A stretch of DNA of 64,000 nucleotides. Origin: an uncultured Dehalococcoidia bacterium (lineage in GTDB: Bacteria > Chloroflexota > Dehalococcoidia > Lucifugimonadales > Australimonadaceae). Position 1 is the stretch's first letter. Every line of letters starts with the position of its first letter. Both the position numbers and the translations under genes were made by a program. Under the pieces are notes generated by a model. The model worked only from the letters and a program-made list of their open reading frames with translations, was not told the DNA's origin and did no database searches. Of the stretch, positions 49,867-59,349 are shown piece after piece. Location: the NCBI GenBank assembly GCA_958295525.1, contig OY282355.1:1848394-1912393 (forward strand). Direction: 5' to 3'.

Positions 49867-51531
49867 TTGCAGGAACGCCGCGTCGTCCGTTCGATACGCT
49901 TGCAGGGTTTGGCGTTGGTCGCAGTTGCGACGGTCTTGGGCGTAGCCTGTGTTGCGCCAACCCCTACTCCTACGCTCACGCCTACGGCGACTGCAACGCC
50001 AACCCTTACCCCCACTCCTACGCTCACGCCCACGGCGACTGCAACGCCAACCCCTACCCCCACTCCTACGCTCACGCCCACGCCAACCCCTACCCCTACT
50101 CCTACGCCCACTCCTACCCCTACTCCTACGCCCACTCCTACCCCTACCCCTACCCCTACCCCTACCCCTACTCCTACTCCTACTCCTACTCCCACTCCTA
50201 CCCCTACCCCTACCCCTACTCCTACTCCTACGCCCACTCCTACCCCTACCCCTACCCCTACTCCTACCCCTACTCCTACGCCCACTCCTACCCCTACTCC
50301 TACGTTCACCCCTACCCCTATCCCCACTCCTGCGCTTCCATCGAGGCCTGTTACTCGCGCTACGCCTACGCCTTTTCCAGCACGATGCCTCTACGACGAC
50401 GTTCCTGTTGACGCTCGAGCTAACCCCGGATTGGCGAGAGATCACGAAATTCTGCTCGCGGTGAGAGACCGGCTTGCAGGCGCAGCCTCGTTGAACTGGG
50501 CAAGGAACATTCCTATCAGCGACTGGCGTGGTGTGACGGTGAATATGTCATCCTGCCAGGTGCAAGGCTTATCGCTGGTTGGGCAAAGGCTGACGGGGGA
50601 GATACCGCCTGAGCTGGGCAACCTCGCCGGTTTGCTCGTGCTGGACCTCAGCGACAACATCTTGCGAGGAGAGATACCGCGCGAATTGGCCAAATTGCAA
50701 AACCTTGTGACGATGAACCTGGAGTACAACGGGCTCGCGGGCGTCATACCCAGTGAATTGGGAAGACTTGACAGGCTGGAAACGTTGCTTCTGGAAACCA
50801 ATGGGCTGAGCGGCGCGATACCGCGGGAGTTGGGCAGCCTCGTCAGTTTGCGGATGTTGCGCCTCAGCGACAATGGTCTGAGTGGAGAAATACCTCGAGA
50901 GTTAGGCAATCTTGCCAGTCTGGAGAGGCTGAACCTGAGACACAATGGGTTGAGTGGAAAGATACCGCCTGAATTGGGCAGTCTCACCCGCTTGGATTTC
51001 ATAAATCTCGACAACAACGGGTTGACAGGGGAAATACCGCGTGAGTTCGGCAGTCTCGCCCGCTTGAGTTCCTTGCTCCTTGCTTCGAATGGGTTGACTG
51101 GGGAGATACCGCCTGAGCTAGGACGTCTCGCTCGGCTGGAATCTCTCTGGCTAAACAGGAATGGATTGACGGGAGAGATACCGCCTGAGCTAGGGAGTCT
51201 CGTCCGGCTAGGAGATCTGTTGGCCAGCAACAACCTGTTGACTGGCCCCATACCTTCCGAGTTGGGCAACCTCGTCAACTTGCGGACTTTGTGGCTCGAC
51301 AATAATCACCTAAGCGGCGAAATACCGCAAGAATTGGGGCGCCTCTCCAATCTGCGGAGGTTGGATCTGAGCTACAACGCCTTGACGGGCGCAATCCCTG
51401 CGGAATTAGCCAATATCCCTTACTGGGAGGACATACGCTTATGGCGCAACGCTCTGACAGGGTGCGTGCCTGCGGCTTTGCGCGCGGCTGAGAACCACGA
51501 CTTCGATGAATTGGGCCTTCCCTTCTGCTGA
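49867..51531 (+). CDS. Secreted Thr-Pro-rich leucine-rich-repeat protein
   Basis: Encodes about 554 residues from a TTG at 49867, preceded by AAAGGGG. An N-terminal hydrophobic segment ends in [10 protein letters not shown], a signal peptide with an imperfect lipobox. Residues about 33-157 are almost pure Thr-Pro repeats, a probable extended stalk. After a spacer with two Cys come 12 repeats of 24 residues, GEIPxELGxLxxLxxLxLxxN, of the plant-type LRR class, capped by [22 protein letters not shown] with a final Cys. It is probably displayed on the cell surface for binding proteins or glycans. Composition is less GC-rich than its neighbours. Confidence 0.85.
   Translation: MQERRVVRSIRLQGLALVAVATVLGVACVAPTPTPTLTPTATATPTLTPTPTLTPTATATPTPTPTPTLTPTPTPTPTPTPTPTPTPTPTPTPTPTPTPTPTPTPTPTPTPTPTPTPTPTPTPTPTPTPTPTPTPTPTPTPTPTPTFTPTPIPTPALPSRPVTRATPTPFPARCLYDDVPVDARANPGLARDHEILLAVRDRLAGAASLNWARNIPISDWRGVTVNMSSCQVQGLSLVGQRLTGEIPPELGNLAGLLVLDLSDNILRGEIPRELAKLQNLVTMNLEYNGLAGVIPSELGRLDRLETLLLETNGLSGAIPRELGSLVSLRMLRLSDNGLSGEIPRELGNLASLERLNLRHNGLSGKIPPELGSLTRLDFINLDNNGLTGEIPREFGSLARLSSLLLASNGLTGEIPPELGRLARLESLWLNRNGLTGEIPPELGSLVRLGDLLASNNLLTGPIPSELGNLVNLRTLWLDNNHLSGEIPQELGRLSNLRRLDLSYNALTGAIPAELANIPYWEDIRLWRNALTGCVPAALRAAENHDFDELGLPFC
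49963..50338 (+). repeat. Thr-Pro coding minisatellite
   Basis: About 125 codons alternate Thr and Pro through short repeats such as CCTACTCCTACG and CCTACCCCTACC. Reading frames on the opposite strand give a meaningless Gly-Val polymer. Slippage could change the stalk length. Confidence 0.85.
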
Positions 51532-51630
51532 TGCGAGGGAGCCGTCAAGTCATCGCCTCGTTGCGCGCAGCGCCTCGTCCGGGGGGAGGATTTGCGGCAT
51601 GCGCGGGGGACGACGGGCAAGGGGGGCGAG

Positions 51631-51710
51631 ATTCCCGCCTACGCGGGAATGACGGGACTAATGGGCGGGAATGACGGGCAAGGGGGCGGGATTCCCGCCT
51701 ACGCGGGAAT
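51631..51710. repeat. Two dRS3-like palindromes
   Basis: ATTCCCGCCTACGCGGGAAT at 51631-51650 and 51691-51710, 60 bp apart, in the 292-base gap before transketolase. Part of the composite unit (GCGCGCAGCGCCTCGTCCGG) lies at about 51564. No gene is seen in this gap. Confidence 0.8.
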
Positions 51711-51823
51711 GACGTGGCGGGGGGCGGGAATGACGCAAGGGGCGCGAGGCGCAACCCCGCTCCCCTTGCGCGCCTGCGCTCGGCTAGAATAGCCGGACAT
51801 TCTTGTCTGGCGGGAGGCGCGGC

Positions 51824-53842
51824 TTGTCAGCCCACGCGAACGAGAGCCTCGACCAACTCTGCGTCAACTCCATCCGCTTCCTTTCCATAGACGCCGTGCA
51901 GCAGGCGAACAGCGGCCACCCGGGCGCGCCTATGGGCGCGGCGCCGATGGCCTACGCCCTTTGGGACAGATTGCTGAAGCACAACCCCGCGGACCCGTCC
52001 TGGCCCGACCGCGACCGCTTCGTCCTCTCCGCAGGGCACGCCTCGATGCTGCTCTACTCCCTCCTCCATCTCACGGGCTACGCCCTCTCGATTGACGACC
52101 TCCGCGAGTTCCGGCAGTGGGAGAGCAAGACGCCCGGCCACCCGGAGCATGGCCTGACTCCGGGCGTGGAGACGACCACCGGCCCGCTCGGGCAAGGGTT
52201 CGCTCACGGCGTGGGGATGGCCGTCGCGGAGCGCTTGCTCGCCCAGCGCTACAACCGGCCCGGGCACGAGGTCGTCAACCACTACGTCTACGGCGTCGTC
52301 TCGGACGGCGACCTGATGGAGGGCGTCGCGGCGGAGGCCGCCTCGCTCGCGGGAACGCTCGGACTAGGCAAACTGATCTACCTTTACGACGACAACGGCA
52401 TCTCCATAGAAGGCGACACGGACATCGCGTTCACAGAGGACGTCGGCGCGCGCTTCCGCGCCTACGGATGGCACGTCGCGGGGCCGCTCGACGGCATGGA
52501 CGTTTCGGCGGTCGAGGCCGCGCTGCGCGAGGCCCAGGCCGAACGCGACCGCCCTAGTTTGATCGTGGCGCGCACGACCATCGGCTACGGCAGTCCGAAC
52601 AAGGCGAATACGGGAGGCGTGCACGGCGAGCCGCTTGGCGCGGACGAGGTCGCGCTCACACGCAAGGCGCTGGGCTGGCCTTACGAGCCGTTCATCGCGC
52701 CGCAGGAAGTCTACGACCATACGCTGCTCGCGTTGGAGCGCGGCGCGGAGGCGCAGGCGGACTGGGAGCGCCGGATGGCGGACTACCGGGCCGCCTACCC
52801 CGTCGAGGCCGCGCAGTTGGAGGCCGACCTCGCGGGCGAGTTGCCGGACGGCTGGGCGGACGGGCTCGACGGCCTCTTCGGGCCGGACGAGAAGCCGATG
52901 GCCACCCGCGACGCGGGGAACCGCGCGATGAACGCCATCGCCGAGCGCGTCCGCGCCCTCACCGGCGGCTCCGCCGACCTCGCGCCGTCCACCAAGACGC
53001 TGCTGCGCGAACCGCAAGCGCAGGACGCCCGCGCCCCCTCCCGCAATATGCATTTCGGCGTCCGCGAGCACGCGATGGGGGCGATCGCGGGGGGAATGGC
53101 GCTGCACGGCGGGATTATCCCTTACACGGCCACCTTCCTCATCTTCTCCGACTATATGCGCCCGCCGATGCGCCTCGCCGCGCTGATGGGCTTGCGGGTC
53201 GTCTACGTCTTCACGCACGACTCCATTGGGCTCGGCGAGGACGGCCCGACGCATCAGGCGGTCGAGCAACTGATCGGCTTGCGGAGCGTGCCGAACCTCA
53301 ACGTCATCCGTCCGGCGGATGCGACGGAGACGGCGATGGCCTGGCGCGCGGCGGTGGAACGGACGGACGGCCCGACCGCGCTCGTGCTCACGCGGCAAGC
53401 GACGCCGACGCTCGACCGGAGCGTCTACCCGCCGGCCGAGGGCGTTCTGCGCGGGGCGTACACGCTTTGGGAAGCGTCGGCGAGCCCGGAGGTCATCATC
53501 ATCGGGACGGGCTCCGAGACGCAAGTCGCGCTCGACGCCGCCCGCATGCTCGCGGAGCGCGGCGTGGCGGCCCGCGCCGTCTCGATGCCGTGCTGGGAAC
53601 TCTTCGACGCGCAGCCGCAGGAATACCGCGACGCGGCGCTGCCGCCGGACGTGACCGCTCGCGTGTCGGTCGAGGCTGGCCGCACGCTGGGCTGGGAGCG
53701 CTACGTTGGGGCCGGGGGCGCCGCAATCGGCGTTGACCGATACGGGGCGTCCGCCCCGTACAAACGCATCTTCGAGGAGTACGGCCTCACCGCCGAGCGC
53801 GTCGCGCAGGCCGCCCTGGACGCGCTGCAGGCCGCTCGGTAG
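51824..53842 (+). CDS. tkt: Transketolase
   Basis: Encodes about 672 residues from a TTG at 51824, chosen because GGGAGG lies six bases upstream; an upstream TTG at 51803 is less well placed. It transfers two-carbon ketol units in the pentose phosphate pathway. Visible are [16 protein letters not shown] near residue 29, the thiamine diphosphate motif [13 protein letters not shown] near 160 with the later [22 protein letters not shown] near 410, and [20 protein letters not shown] near 465. The three domains are complete. Confidence 0.95.
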   Translation: MSAHANESLDQLCVNSIRFLSIDAVQQANSGHPGAPMGAAPMAYALWDRLLKHNPADPSWPDRDRFVLSAGHASMLLYSLLHLTGYALSIDDLREFRQWESKTPGHPEHGLTPGVETTTGPLGQGFAHGVGMAVAERLLAQRYNRPGHEVVNHYVYGVVSDGDLMEGVAAEAASLAGTLGLGKLIYLYDDNGISIEGDTDIAFTEDVGARFRAYGWHVAGPLDGMDVSAVEAALREAQAERDRPSLIVARTTIGYGSPNKANTGGVHGEPLGADEVALTRKALGWPYEPFIAPQEVYDHTLLALERGAEAQADWERRMADYRAAYPVEAAQLEADLAGELPDGWADGLDGLFGPDEKPMATRDAGNRAMNAIAERVRALTGGSADLAPSTKTLLREPQAQDARAPSRNMHFGVREHAMGAIAGGMALHGGIIPYTATFLIFSDYMRPPMRLAALMGLRVVYVFTHDSIGLGEDGPTHQAVEQLIGLRSVPNLNVIRPADATETAMAWRAAVERTDGPTALVLTRQATPTLDRSVYPPAEGVLRGAYTLWEASASPEVIIIGTGSETQVALDAARMLAERGVAARAVSMPCWELFDAQPQEYRDAALPPDVTARVSVEAGRTLGWERYVGAGGAAIGVDRYGASAPYKRIFEEYGLTAERVAQAALDALQAAR

Positions 53843-53992
53843 GTTCCCGCCTGCGCGGGAACGACGTGGCGCGTAGGGCACTTTGGAGACGGGGCGCTGC
53901 GGCGCCCCGTCCGGGGGCGAGGTTCCCGCCTGCGCGGGAATGACGGGACAAGGGGCGCTTGCGCGCCGCTGGGTTCCCGCCTACGCGGGAAT
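53843..53992. repeat. Three dRS3-like palindromes within composite units
   Basis: Copies at 53843-53862, 53932-53951 and 53973-53992 (GTTCCCGCCTACGCGGGAAT type). The 89-bp interval between the first two contains GGCGC.TAGGGCACTTTGGAGACG, shared with 20360-20385. Confidence 0.8.
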
Positions 53993-54009
53993 GACGAACA
54001 GGGTTCCCT

Positions 54010-55287
54010 TTACGCGGTGGCGTGCTGCTTTTGCTCGTAGGCGGTTTGGGCGAGGAGGTCGACGATGAGGGGCTTGAGTTCGCCGCCGTAGCGCGCCACT
54101 TCGTCTATGTCCGACTTGCGGCCCAGCGTTCCCCAACCTTCTTGCGGCACGTGGATGAGCGTGTTTTGCGCCGGGTCGCGGATGACGTTCAGCGGCTCCG
54201 CGCCGTCTTCCACGGCGGCGGCCTGCTCGTCCAGCATCTTGCGGTAGAAGATGAGGCCGCGGTCGGATTCGCCCAGCCGCTCCGCCGTCCGGTCCATCAC
54301 GGGGCCTTGCAGAATCCACGCGGCGTGGTCTTGCGCGAGCGTGTCGTCGCTGCGCCACGTTCCGTCGGGGTTCCGCAGCGCGATGTTGGCGTAGGGGACG
54401 CTCTCCTGCTCGGGGACGTCCACGTCGTCCGGGAACCAGTAACTCGTGATTTCGACGTGCCAGGTGTGGGTGTCGTCCATCGGGACGCGGTACTGGAAGA
54501 AGTAGCGTCCGCCGCCGCCTTGCTGCAGGATGTTGGGGAAGATCAGCGGGTGGCCGACGCGCCACTTGGGCGAGTTCTTGTCGGTGTTGCCGTAGACGCG
54601 GCGCTTGACGATGCCGCGCTCGAACTCGTCGAAGCCGATCTCCTTGTGGCGGTCGTAGACGGCGAGGCTTTCGGCGACGGCGTCGCGGCGCCCCTCGAGT
54701 TTGGCGCGGTGCGCTCCGTAGACGCCGTGCAGCCACTCCAAGTGCACGGGGTCAACGGAGTTCTCCATGCATTGGAGCCAGTTGCAGGGCACTTCCGCGA
54801 TGAACGCCTCGCGGAGCACGCCCTTGCGCTGCGCGAGAATGTCGTAGTTCGGCAGCAGCGGCGCGGGCGCGGGGCCGAGGTACGCGAAGATCAGCCCGCC
54901 CAACTCTTGAACGGGGTAGCCTGCGATCTTCACCTTCTCCTTGAACCGCCCGTCCGGGTGAACCGTCTCCTCGAACGGCTGCTCGATGCACTGGCCGGTC
55001 TCGTCCATCATCCAGCCGTGGTACATACAGCGCAGGCCGCGCTCCTCAGGGATGCCGTAGGAGAGATCCACGCGGCGGTGGGGGCAGAAGCGCTCGATCA
55101 GCCCCATCGTCCCCGACTTGTCCTTGTAGAGGACGAGGTCCTCGCCGAGGATCTTGACGGCTTTCGTGGGACGCTCGTCGAGTTCGCCCGCCGCGGCGAC
55201 GGGATGCCAGTAGCGGCGCATCAGTTCGCCCATCGGCGTCCCGGGGCCGACCTGCGTCAGGCGTTCGTTCTGCTCTTGCGTCAGCAT
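54010..55287 (-). CDS. Rieske non-heme iron oxygenase, alpha subunit
   Basis: Encodes 425 residues from an ATG at 55287, with a purine-rich site upstream; the longer open frame has no good signal. The Rieske cluster ligands are C68-P-H70 and C87-x2-H90 (FCPHRR and CMYHGW). The mononuclear iron site follows in ENSVDPVHLEWLHG near residue 175, with a DxVH-like His pair. The enzyme would hydroxylate or demethylate an aromatic or other substrate with O2 and electrons from a reductase, which is not in the window. A DinB-family gene lies 56 bases upstream on the same strand. Confidence 0.88.
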   Translation of the reverse strand: MLTQEQNERLTQVGPGTPMGELMRRYWHPVAAAGELDERPTKAVKILGEDLVLYKDKSGTMGLIERFCPHRRVDLSYGIPEERGLRCMYHGWMMDETGQCIEQPFEETVHPDGRFKEKVKIAGYPVQELGGLIFAYLGPAPAPLLPNYDILAQRKGVLREAFIAEVPCNWLQCMENSVDPVHLEWLHGVYGAHRAKLEGRRDAVAESLAVYDRHKEIGFDEFERGIVKRRVYGNTDKNSPKWRVGHPLIFPNILQQGGGGRYFFQYRVPMDDTHTWHVEITSYWFPDDVDVPEQESVPYANIALRNPDGTWRSDDTLAQDHAAWILQGPVMDRTAERLGESDRGLIFYRKMLDEQAAAVEDGAEPLNVIRDPAQNTLIHVPQEGWGTLGRKSDIDEVARYGGELKPLIVDLLAQTAYEQKQHATA

Positions 55288-55343
55288 TGCAACTTCCCTT
55301 TCCTCCGCGCTCTGCGCCGCGTCGTCCCGCGTTTGCCTGCGCG

Positions 55344-55868
55344 CTATGCGCCGTACCATCCGTGCCGGTCAACGAGCCCCCGCACGTAGGCGATCTGCCC
55401 TGTGTGCTGAATGAGGTCGCCGGTGACCCGCGCGATGGAGATTTTGATGGTCTCGTTCCGGTCGATGCCCGCCGCGCTGGGCTGCTCCAAGTCGCCGTCC
55501 GACAGCGCGTCGAGGAACCGGCGGGACTTCTCCCGCGCCGCCTCGAAGTAGGCGATGAGCGTCTGCGCGTCCACCGGATCGAACGCTTGCACCTGCTGCA
55601 GAGAGTCGCCGTTGCCTGTGCCGCGGTCGGCGGGGAGGCCGAACCGCTGATGCCAGCCGTCCGCCGTCCACGCCTCTTCTTCGCCCAGCAGCAGCGCGTA
55701 GTTCTTGTCTTGCGTGCGGACGAGGTGCCACGCGAGCCAGCCGATGGGGTTGCTTTCCGGCCCGGAGGGCTGCGCCTTCAGTTGCTCGACGCTCAGGCCA
55801 TCGAGGGCACGGCGGAACACGCCGCCGATGCGGTCGTAGGCCGCGTTGGAAATCTCGCCTGCGCTCAT
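55344..55868 (-). CDS. DinB-family protein
   Basis: Encodes 174 residues; GGAGG precedes the ATG. It has the DinB four-helix-bundle pattern: an N-terminal helix with AYDRIGGVFRRALDGL, NPIGWLAWHLVRTQDKNY near residue 40 with a metal-ligand His, and GDLIQHTGQIAYVRGLVD near 155 with the other His. Superfamily members include damage-inducible DinB proteins, bacillithiol transferases and mycothiol-dependent isomerases. It is probably co-transcribed with the Rieske oxygenase, which might make it a thiol-dependent partner enzyme; this is an inference. Confidence 0.82.
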   Translation of the reverse strand: MSAGEISNAAYDRIGGVFRRALDGLSVEQLKAQPSGPESNPIGWLAWHLVRTQDKNYALLLGEEEAWTADGWHQRFGLPADRGTGNGDSLQQVQAFDPVDAQTLIAYFEAAREKSRRFLDALSDGDLEQPSAAGIDRNETIKISIARVTGDLIQHTGQIAYVRGLVDRHGWYGA

Positions 55869-55987
55869 GGAACCTCCATCTTGCGCCCATAACTTCCCAT
55901 GCCCCAATAGGTTCCGCTTTCGCGGTCAGGACGATGCGCCGGGGTGGGAGCGGAGCGCCGGCGGACGCCCGCATGCTCAGCCCGAGC

Positions 55988-56122
55988 TTAGCGGGCGCGT
56001 TTCGTGAATCCGAACCGGATGCGCTTGCCGTTGCGCGTTTCGTCTTTCTTGCTCACGCGCGCGATGAACTGCTCCGTCGTCTCGACGGGCCTCTCCCGCT
56101 TCGGCTTCTTGATGCGAGGCAT
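55988..56122 (-). CDS. Small basic protein, 44 residues
   Basis: The frame begins ATG CCT CGC ATC at 56122, preceded by a GGGAGAGAG ribosome binding site, and ends in TAA. The product, starting MPRIKKPKRERPVETTEQFI and ending RFGFTKRAR, has 17 Lys/Arg in 44 residues and no cysteine. Its length and charge suggest a nucleic-acid-binding or ribosome-associated protein, but I recognise no family. It lies between the DinB and phosphatase genes on the same strand. Confidence 0.6.
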   Translation of the reverse strand: MPRIKKPKRERPVETTEQFIARVSKKDETRNGKRIRFGFTKRAR

Positions 56123-56179
56123 ACCGCTCTCTCCCTCGGGGTTTCAACGCAAGGCGTTAGGGAGAGGAGTATAGCATAG

Positions 56180-56812
56180 TCACTCCGGGGCGGAGCGCTC
56201 CAGGTGGCCGACGTCGCTCCATCCGATGAGGACTGCGTGGCCGTCGCGCCGCCTGCGGACACGGGAGACGCCCGCCGATCCGTGGCCGGAGACGGCCCAA
56301 AACGCCTCGTCCGGCAGCCGCAGCAGGCGGACGACGAGCGCCCGCAGCGCGGCGCCGTGCCCCACTACGAGAACGTCGTCGTTCGGATGGCGCTCTTCCA
56401 GCGCCGCCGCGAATCCGCCGAGCCTGTCGAGCAACTCGCGGTACGATTCGCCGTTCGGCGGCCGGAAGTCCAGGTCGCGCTGCTCCTGCCGGACGCGCAG
56501 CCCTGAGCCTTCCGACTCGATCTGCGCCCAGGTCATTCCCTCCAGCGCGCCGAACGCGACCTCCTTGAGGCGGGCGTCAACGACGACGGGCGGGGCGGTC
56601 TCGCTCGCCGCAGCGATGATCTCCGCCGTCTCGATGGCGCGGCTCATATCGCTCGCGTAGACGGCTCGGAACCGGACGCCGGCGAGGCGCTTCCCGGTCA
56701 GCGCGGCCTGCCGCCGCCCGGTATCGTTGAGCGGGATGTCCGTTTGACCTTGCACGCGCTGCTCGGCGTTCCATTGCGTTTCGCCGTGCCGGACGAGATG
56801 CCACACGGTCAT
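56180..56812 (-). CDS. Histidine phosphatase family protein (phosphoglycerate mutase-like)
   Basis: Encodes 210 residues. The RHG signature VWHLVRHGETQWNAEQRVQG is at the N-terminus, the next arginine is in YASDMSRAIETA near 53, the Glu loop is KEVAFGALEGMTW near 85, and the second His is in VVGHGAALRALV near 150. Family members of this form include alpha-ribazole phosphatase and broad phosphatases; no cobalamin gene is nearby. The ATG overlaps the aldo/keto reductase stop by four bases. Confidence 0.87.
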   Translation of the reverse strand: MTVWHLVRHGETQWNAEQRVQGQTDIPLNDTGRRQAALTGKRLAGVRFRAVYASDMSRAIETAEIIAAASETAPPVVVDARLKEVAFGALEGMTWAQIESEGSGLRVRQEQRDLDFRPPNGESYRELLDRLGGFAAALEERHPNDDVLVVGHGAALRALVVRLLRLPDEAFWAVSGHGSAGVSRVRRRRDGHAVLIGWSDVGHLERSAPE

Positions 56813-57807
56813 TGCGCGGGCGTCTCCGGGCGCGGCGTGGGGCCGTCGCTGTCAATCACGGCGTTCCGCCCCTCCCACCAGGAGGTGAGCGCGTCGAGTT
56901 CGTTCAGGTCTTCCGCGCTCAGCGTCCAATCCGCCGCTTTGACGTTCGCCTCGACGTGCTCGGGCCGGTCGAATCCCGTGAGCGCGGACGCGACTTCCGG
57001 ATGCGCGGCGACCCAGGCGAGCGCGAGTTCGGCGACCGCACGGCCTCGCTCCGCCGCGAACGCCTCCAGGCGCGGAACGAGCCGCTCGACGCGCTCGGAG
57101 CGCAGGCGGGTCACGATGCCTGTGGGGACTTTGGCGGCGCGGCTGCCCTCCGGGTACGGCTGGCCGGGGCGGTACGTTCCCGTGAGCCAGCCTCCGCCAA
57201 GCGGGAAGTAGGCGAGGAGCGACTTGCCGTAGGCCGCGCAGAACGGCAGCAACTCCAACTCCGCGTGCCGGTGGAGCAGGCTGTAATGGTTTTGCGTGGA
57301 CTCGAACTCCGCCATTCCTTGCGCCCGGGAGACGGCTATTTCGTCCCGCCAGCGCCACGCCGCCGTGTTGCAGTTGCCGATCCAGCGAACCTTTCCCTCG
57401 CGGACGAGGTCGTTCAGCGGGCCGAGCAACTCCTCGTGCGGAACGCCGGGCGTTGCGAAGTGAACCTGAAACAGGTCCACGCGGTCGGTTCGGAGTTTTC
57501 GCAGGGCTTCTTCGCATCGAGCGTAGATGCGCTGGCGCGGAGTTTGCCCGTCGAGGTTCCGCAGGTTGAACTTCGTGGCGACGTAGACCTCGTTCCGCCT
57601 GCCCTCGAGCGCCTCGCCCAGGAACTCCTCGCTGCGCCCCTCGCCGTAGACGTCCGACGTATCGAAGAAGTTGACGCCGAGCGCGACGGCGCGATGAACG
57701 ACCGCCGCCGTTTCCTCGCGCCCCAGCAGCGGCGGGCCGAAGGGGTAGCCCCCAGCCGCGACGACCGAGACGTCCATATCCGTTCCGCCGAGCCGACGAT
57801 ACTGCAT
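56809..57807 (-). CDS. Aldo/keto reductase
   Basis: Encodes 332 residues. The tetrad is Asp and Tyr in FFDTSDVYGEGRSEE near residue 50, Lys in VATKFNLRN near 83 and His in QVHFATPG near 115, with the NADPH-binding C-terminus SALTGFDRPEHVEANV near 278. The family covers sugar, steroid and aldehyde reduction, so the substrate is open. It follows the EutA-like gene by five bases and overlaps the phosphatase, all on the minus strand. Confidence 0.88.
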   Translation of the reverse strand: MQYRRLGGTDMDVSVVAAGGYPFGPPLLGREETAAVVHRAVALGVNFFDTSDVYGEGRSEEFLGEALEGRRNEVYVATKFNLRNLDGQTPRQRIYARCEEALRKLRTDRVDLFQVHFATPGVPHEELLGPLNDLVREGKVRWIGNCNTAAWRWRDEIAVSRAQGMAEFESTQNHYSLLHRHAELELLPFCAAYGKSLLAYFPLGGGWLTGTYRPGQPYPEGSRAAKVPTGIVTRLRSERVERLVPRLEAFAAERGRAVAELALAWVAAHPEVASALTGFDRPEHVEANVKAADWTLSAEDLNELDALTSWWEGRNAVIDSDGPTPRPETPAQ

Positions 57808-57812
57808 CGCGC

Positions 57813-59309
57813 CTACGCTCCTTCCGGCTGCTGGCCGGGGAACACGAGCGACTTGATGACGACCGGCGCCGCCCCGGACGACGGAATGATCTCGCCCACG
57901 TCTATGTAATCGAATTCGCGCAACTCAACGCCGTCTATGGAGATGACCGGATTGGGGAGGCCGACCTCCTCGCGGAGGTGCAGCCCGATCAGGCCGCCTA
58001 TGTCGCCGTCGCTGACGAGCACGAGCGGCGCGCCTTTGTCGAGCGGGCCGCGCATCGCCGACGCGACGCCGCGCGTGAAAGCGTCCAGCCGGTGGAACGT
58101 CGCCGAACCGGCCCATCGGAAGCCCACCGCGACGGCGGTCTCCGCGTCTTGCAAGTCGAGCCGCGCGAGTCCGGCGCGCACCGCTCCGGCGACCGCCGCC
58201 GCGTCCAGGTCGTCGCCGGACAGATCGAAGTCCGGCGTCATCACGGGGACGTTGCGGACGGGGACGGCCTCGATGGGGGAGATGAAAATAGTGCTGCCGC
58301 TGACTTGCGCGGTGTACTGCGACGCGCCGACGACCGTGGCGCGTATGCCGGCGGCCGGGGTCATCAGCATCGCGCCCAGTTGCGGGACGCGGGCGCGGGC
58401 GGCCTTCGCGATTTGGGGGCCGAGGTCGCCGAAGCCGCTTTTTTCGTAGCCGTAGACGAATTCGGACACGCCGCCGGAGAAGATCACGGCGTCCACTTTG
58501 CCCTGATAGGCGAGTTCGGGCAGGCGCAGCAGGCTGCGGGTTTCGTCGGAGACGCCCGCGCGGCTCGCCGCCTCCATCACCCGCTCCGCGATCCGCTCCG
58601 CGACGGCCTCTTTCGCCTCTTCCGAGAGGCGCTCCCCCAGCGCGACGTCGAAGCCCGCCTGTTGCGCGTAGCGGCGCCCCGCCTCTTCGATGCGGACAAT
58701 GCGGCTCTCCTCGTCGAACGCGAGGAGGCGGGCGCCGCCCTCGAGCGCGGTCGCCTCGACGACGCGCCCGTCCTTGCAGACGGCGATCTTGGTGGTGCCG
58801 CCGCCGACGTCGATGTTCATTACGGCGCCGCGGGCGCGCTCGGACTCGGCGGCCGCGCCGGAGCCGTGCGCGGCCATCACCGCCTCGAGGCCGTCGCCGG
58901 CGCTCACGGCGACGAACTTTCCCGCCTCTTGCGCGAACAGGTCGGCGATGGCGCGGGCGTTGCGCCGCCGCACGGCGACGCCGGTGAGGATGAGCGCGCC
59001 GGTGTCTATCTGGTCGCGCCGCACTCCGGCGGCCTCGTACTGGGCGTCTATGAACGCGCCGAGCGCGTCCGCGTCTATCGTCGCGCCTTCGTCCACGTAG
59101 GGGGTGAGGAGGATGTCGGACTCGCGGATGATGGTCCGCTTGACGATGACGTAGCGGGTGTTGCGGCGCTCCAGTTCGAGGGCGGAAAAGACGAGGTGGG
59201 ACGTGGAGGAGCCGATGTCGACGCCGACGCTGGCGAGGCGCAACTCCTCTTCGCCGATAAAGGAGCGGTCGGCGCCGGTGAAGCCTTCGCGTTCGCGCTG
59301 CTGAGTCAA
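57813..59309 (-). CDS. EutA-like ethanolamine ammonia-lyase reactivase family protein
   Basis: Encodes 498 residues from a TTG at 59309 with GGAG upstream. In known eut systems EutA is an ATPase-fold chaperone that frees damaged cobalamin from ethanolamine ammonia-lyase. The actin-like ATP motifs DIGSSTSHLVFSALELERRN near residue 31 and NIDVGGGTTKIAVC near 168 fit the family, as do YVIVKRTIIRESDILLTPY near 53 and a C-terminal FVSDGDIGG-like strand. No eutB, eutC or cobalamin gene is in the window, so the client enzyme is unknown. Confidence 0.85.
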   Translation of the reverse strand: MTQQREREGFTGADRSFIGEEELRLASVGVDIGSSTSHLVFSALELERRNTRYVIVKRTIIRESDILLTPYVDEGATIDADALGAFIDAQYEAAGVRRDQIDTGALILTGVAVRRRNARAIADLFAQEAGKFVAVSAGDGLEAVMAAHGSGAAAESERARGAVMNIDVGGGTTKIAVCKDGRVVEATALEGGARLLAFDEESRIVRIEEAGRRYAQQAGFDVALGERLSEEAKEAVAERIAERVMEAASRAGVSDETRSLLRLPELAYQGKVDAVIFSGGVSEFVYGYEKSGFGDLGPQIAKAARARVPQLGAMLMTPAAGIRATVVGASQYTAQVSGSTIFISPIEAVPVRNVPVMTPDFDLSGDDLDAAAVAGAVRAGLARLDLQDAETAVAVGFRWAGSATFHRLDAFTRGVASAMRGPLDKGAPLVLVSDGDIGGLIGLHLREEVGLPNPVISIDGVELREFDYIDVGEIIPSSGAAPVVIKSLVFPGQQPEGA

Positions 59310-59349
59310 ACGGAACTCCGCGCGGCGCCCGTCGGCGGCATTGCCGCGG

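Noticed and set aside
47949-50327. A 792-codon minus-strand frame with a Gly-Val polymer
   Set aside because: It is the complement of the Thr-Pro repeat region and of the bicupin gene, with no start signal of its own.
57813-59309. Start of an ethanolamine utilisation operon
   Set aside because: Only the EutA-like gene is present; the neighbours are unrelated.
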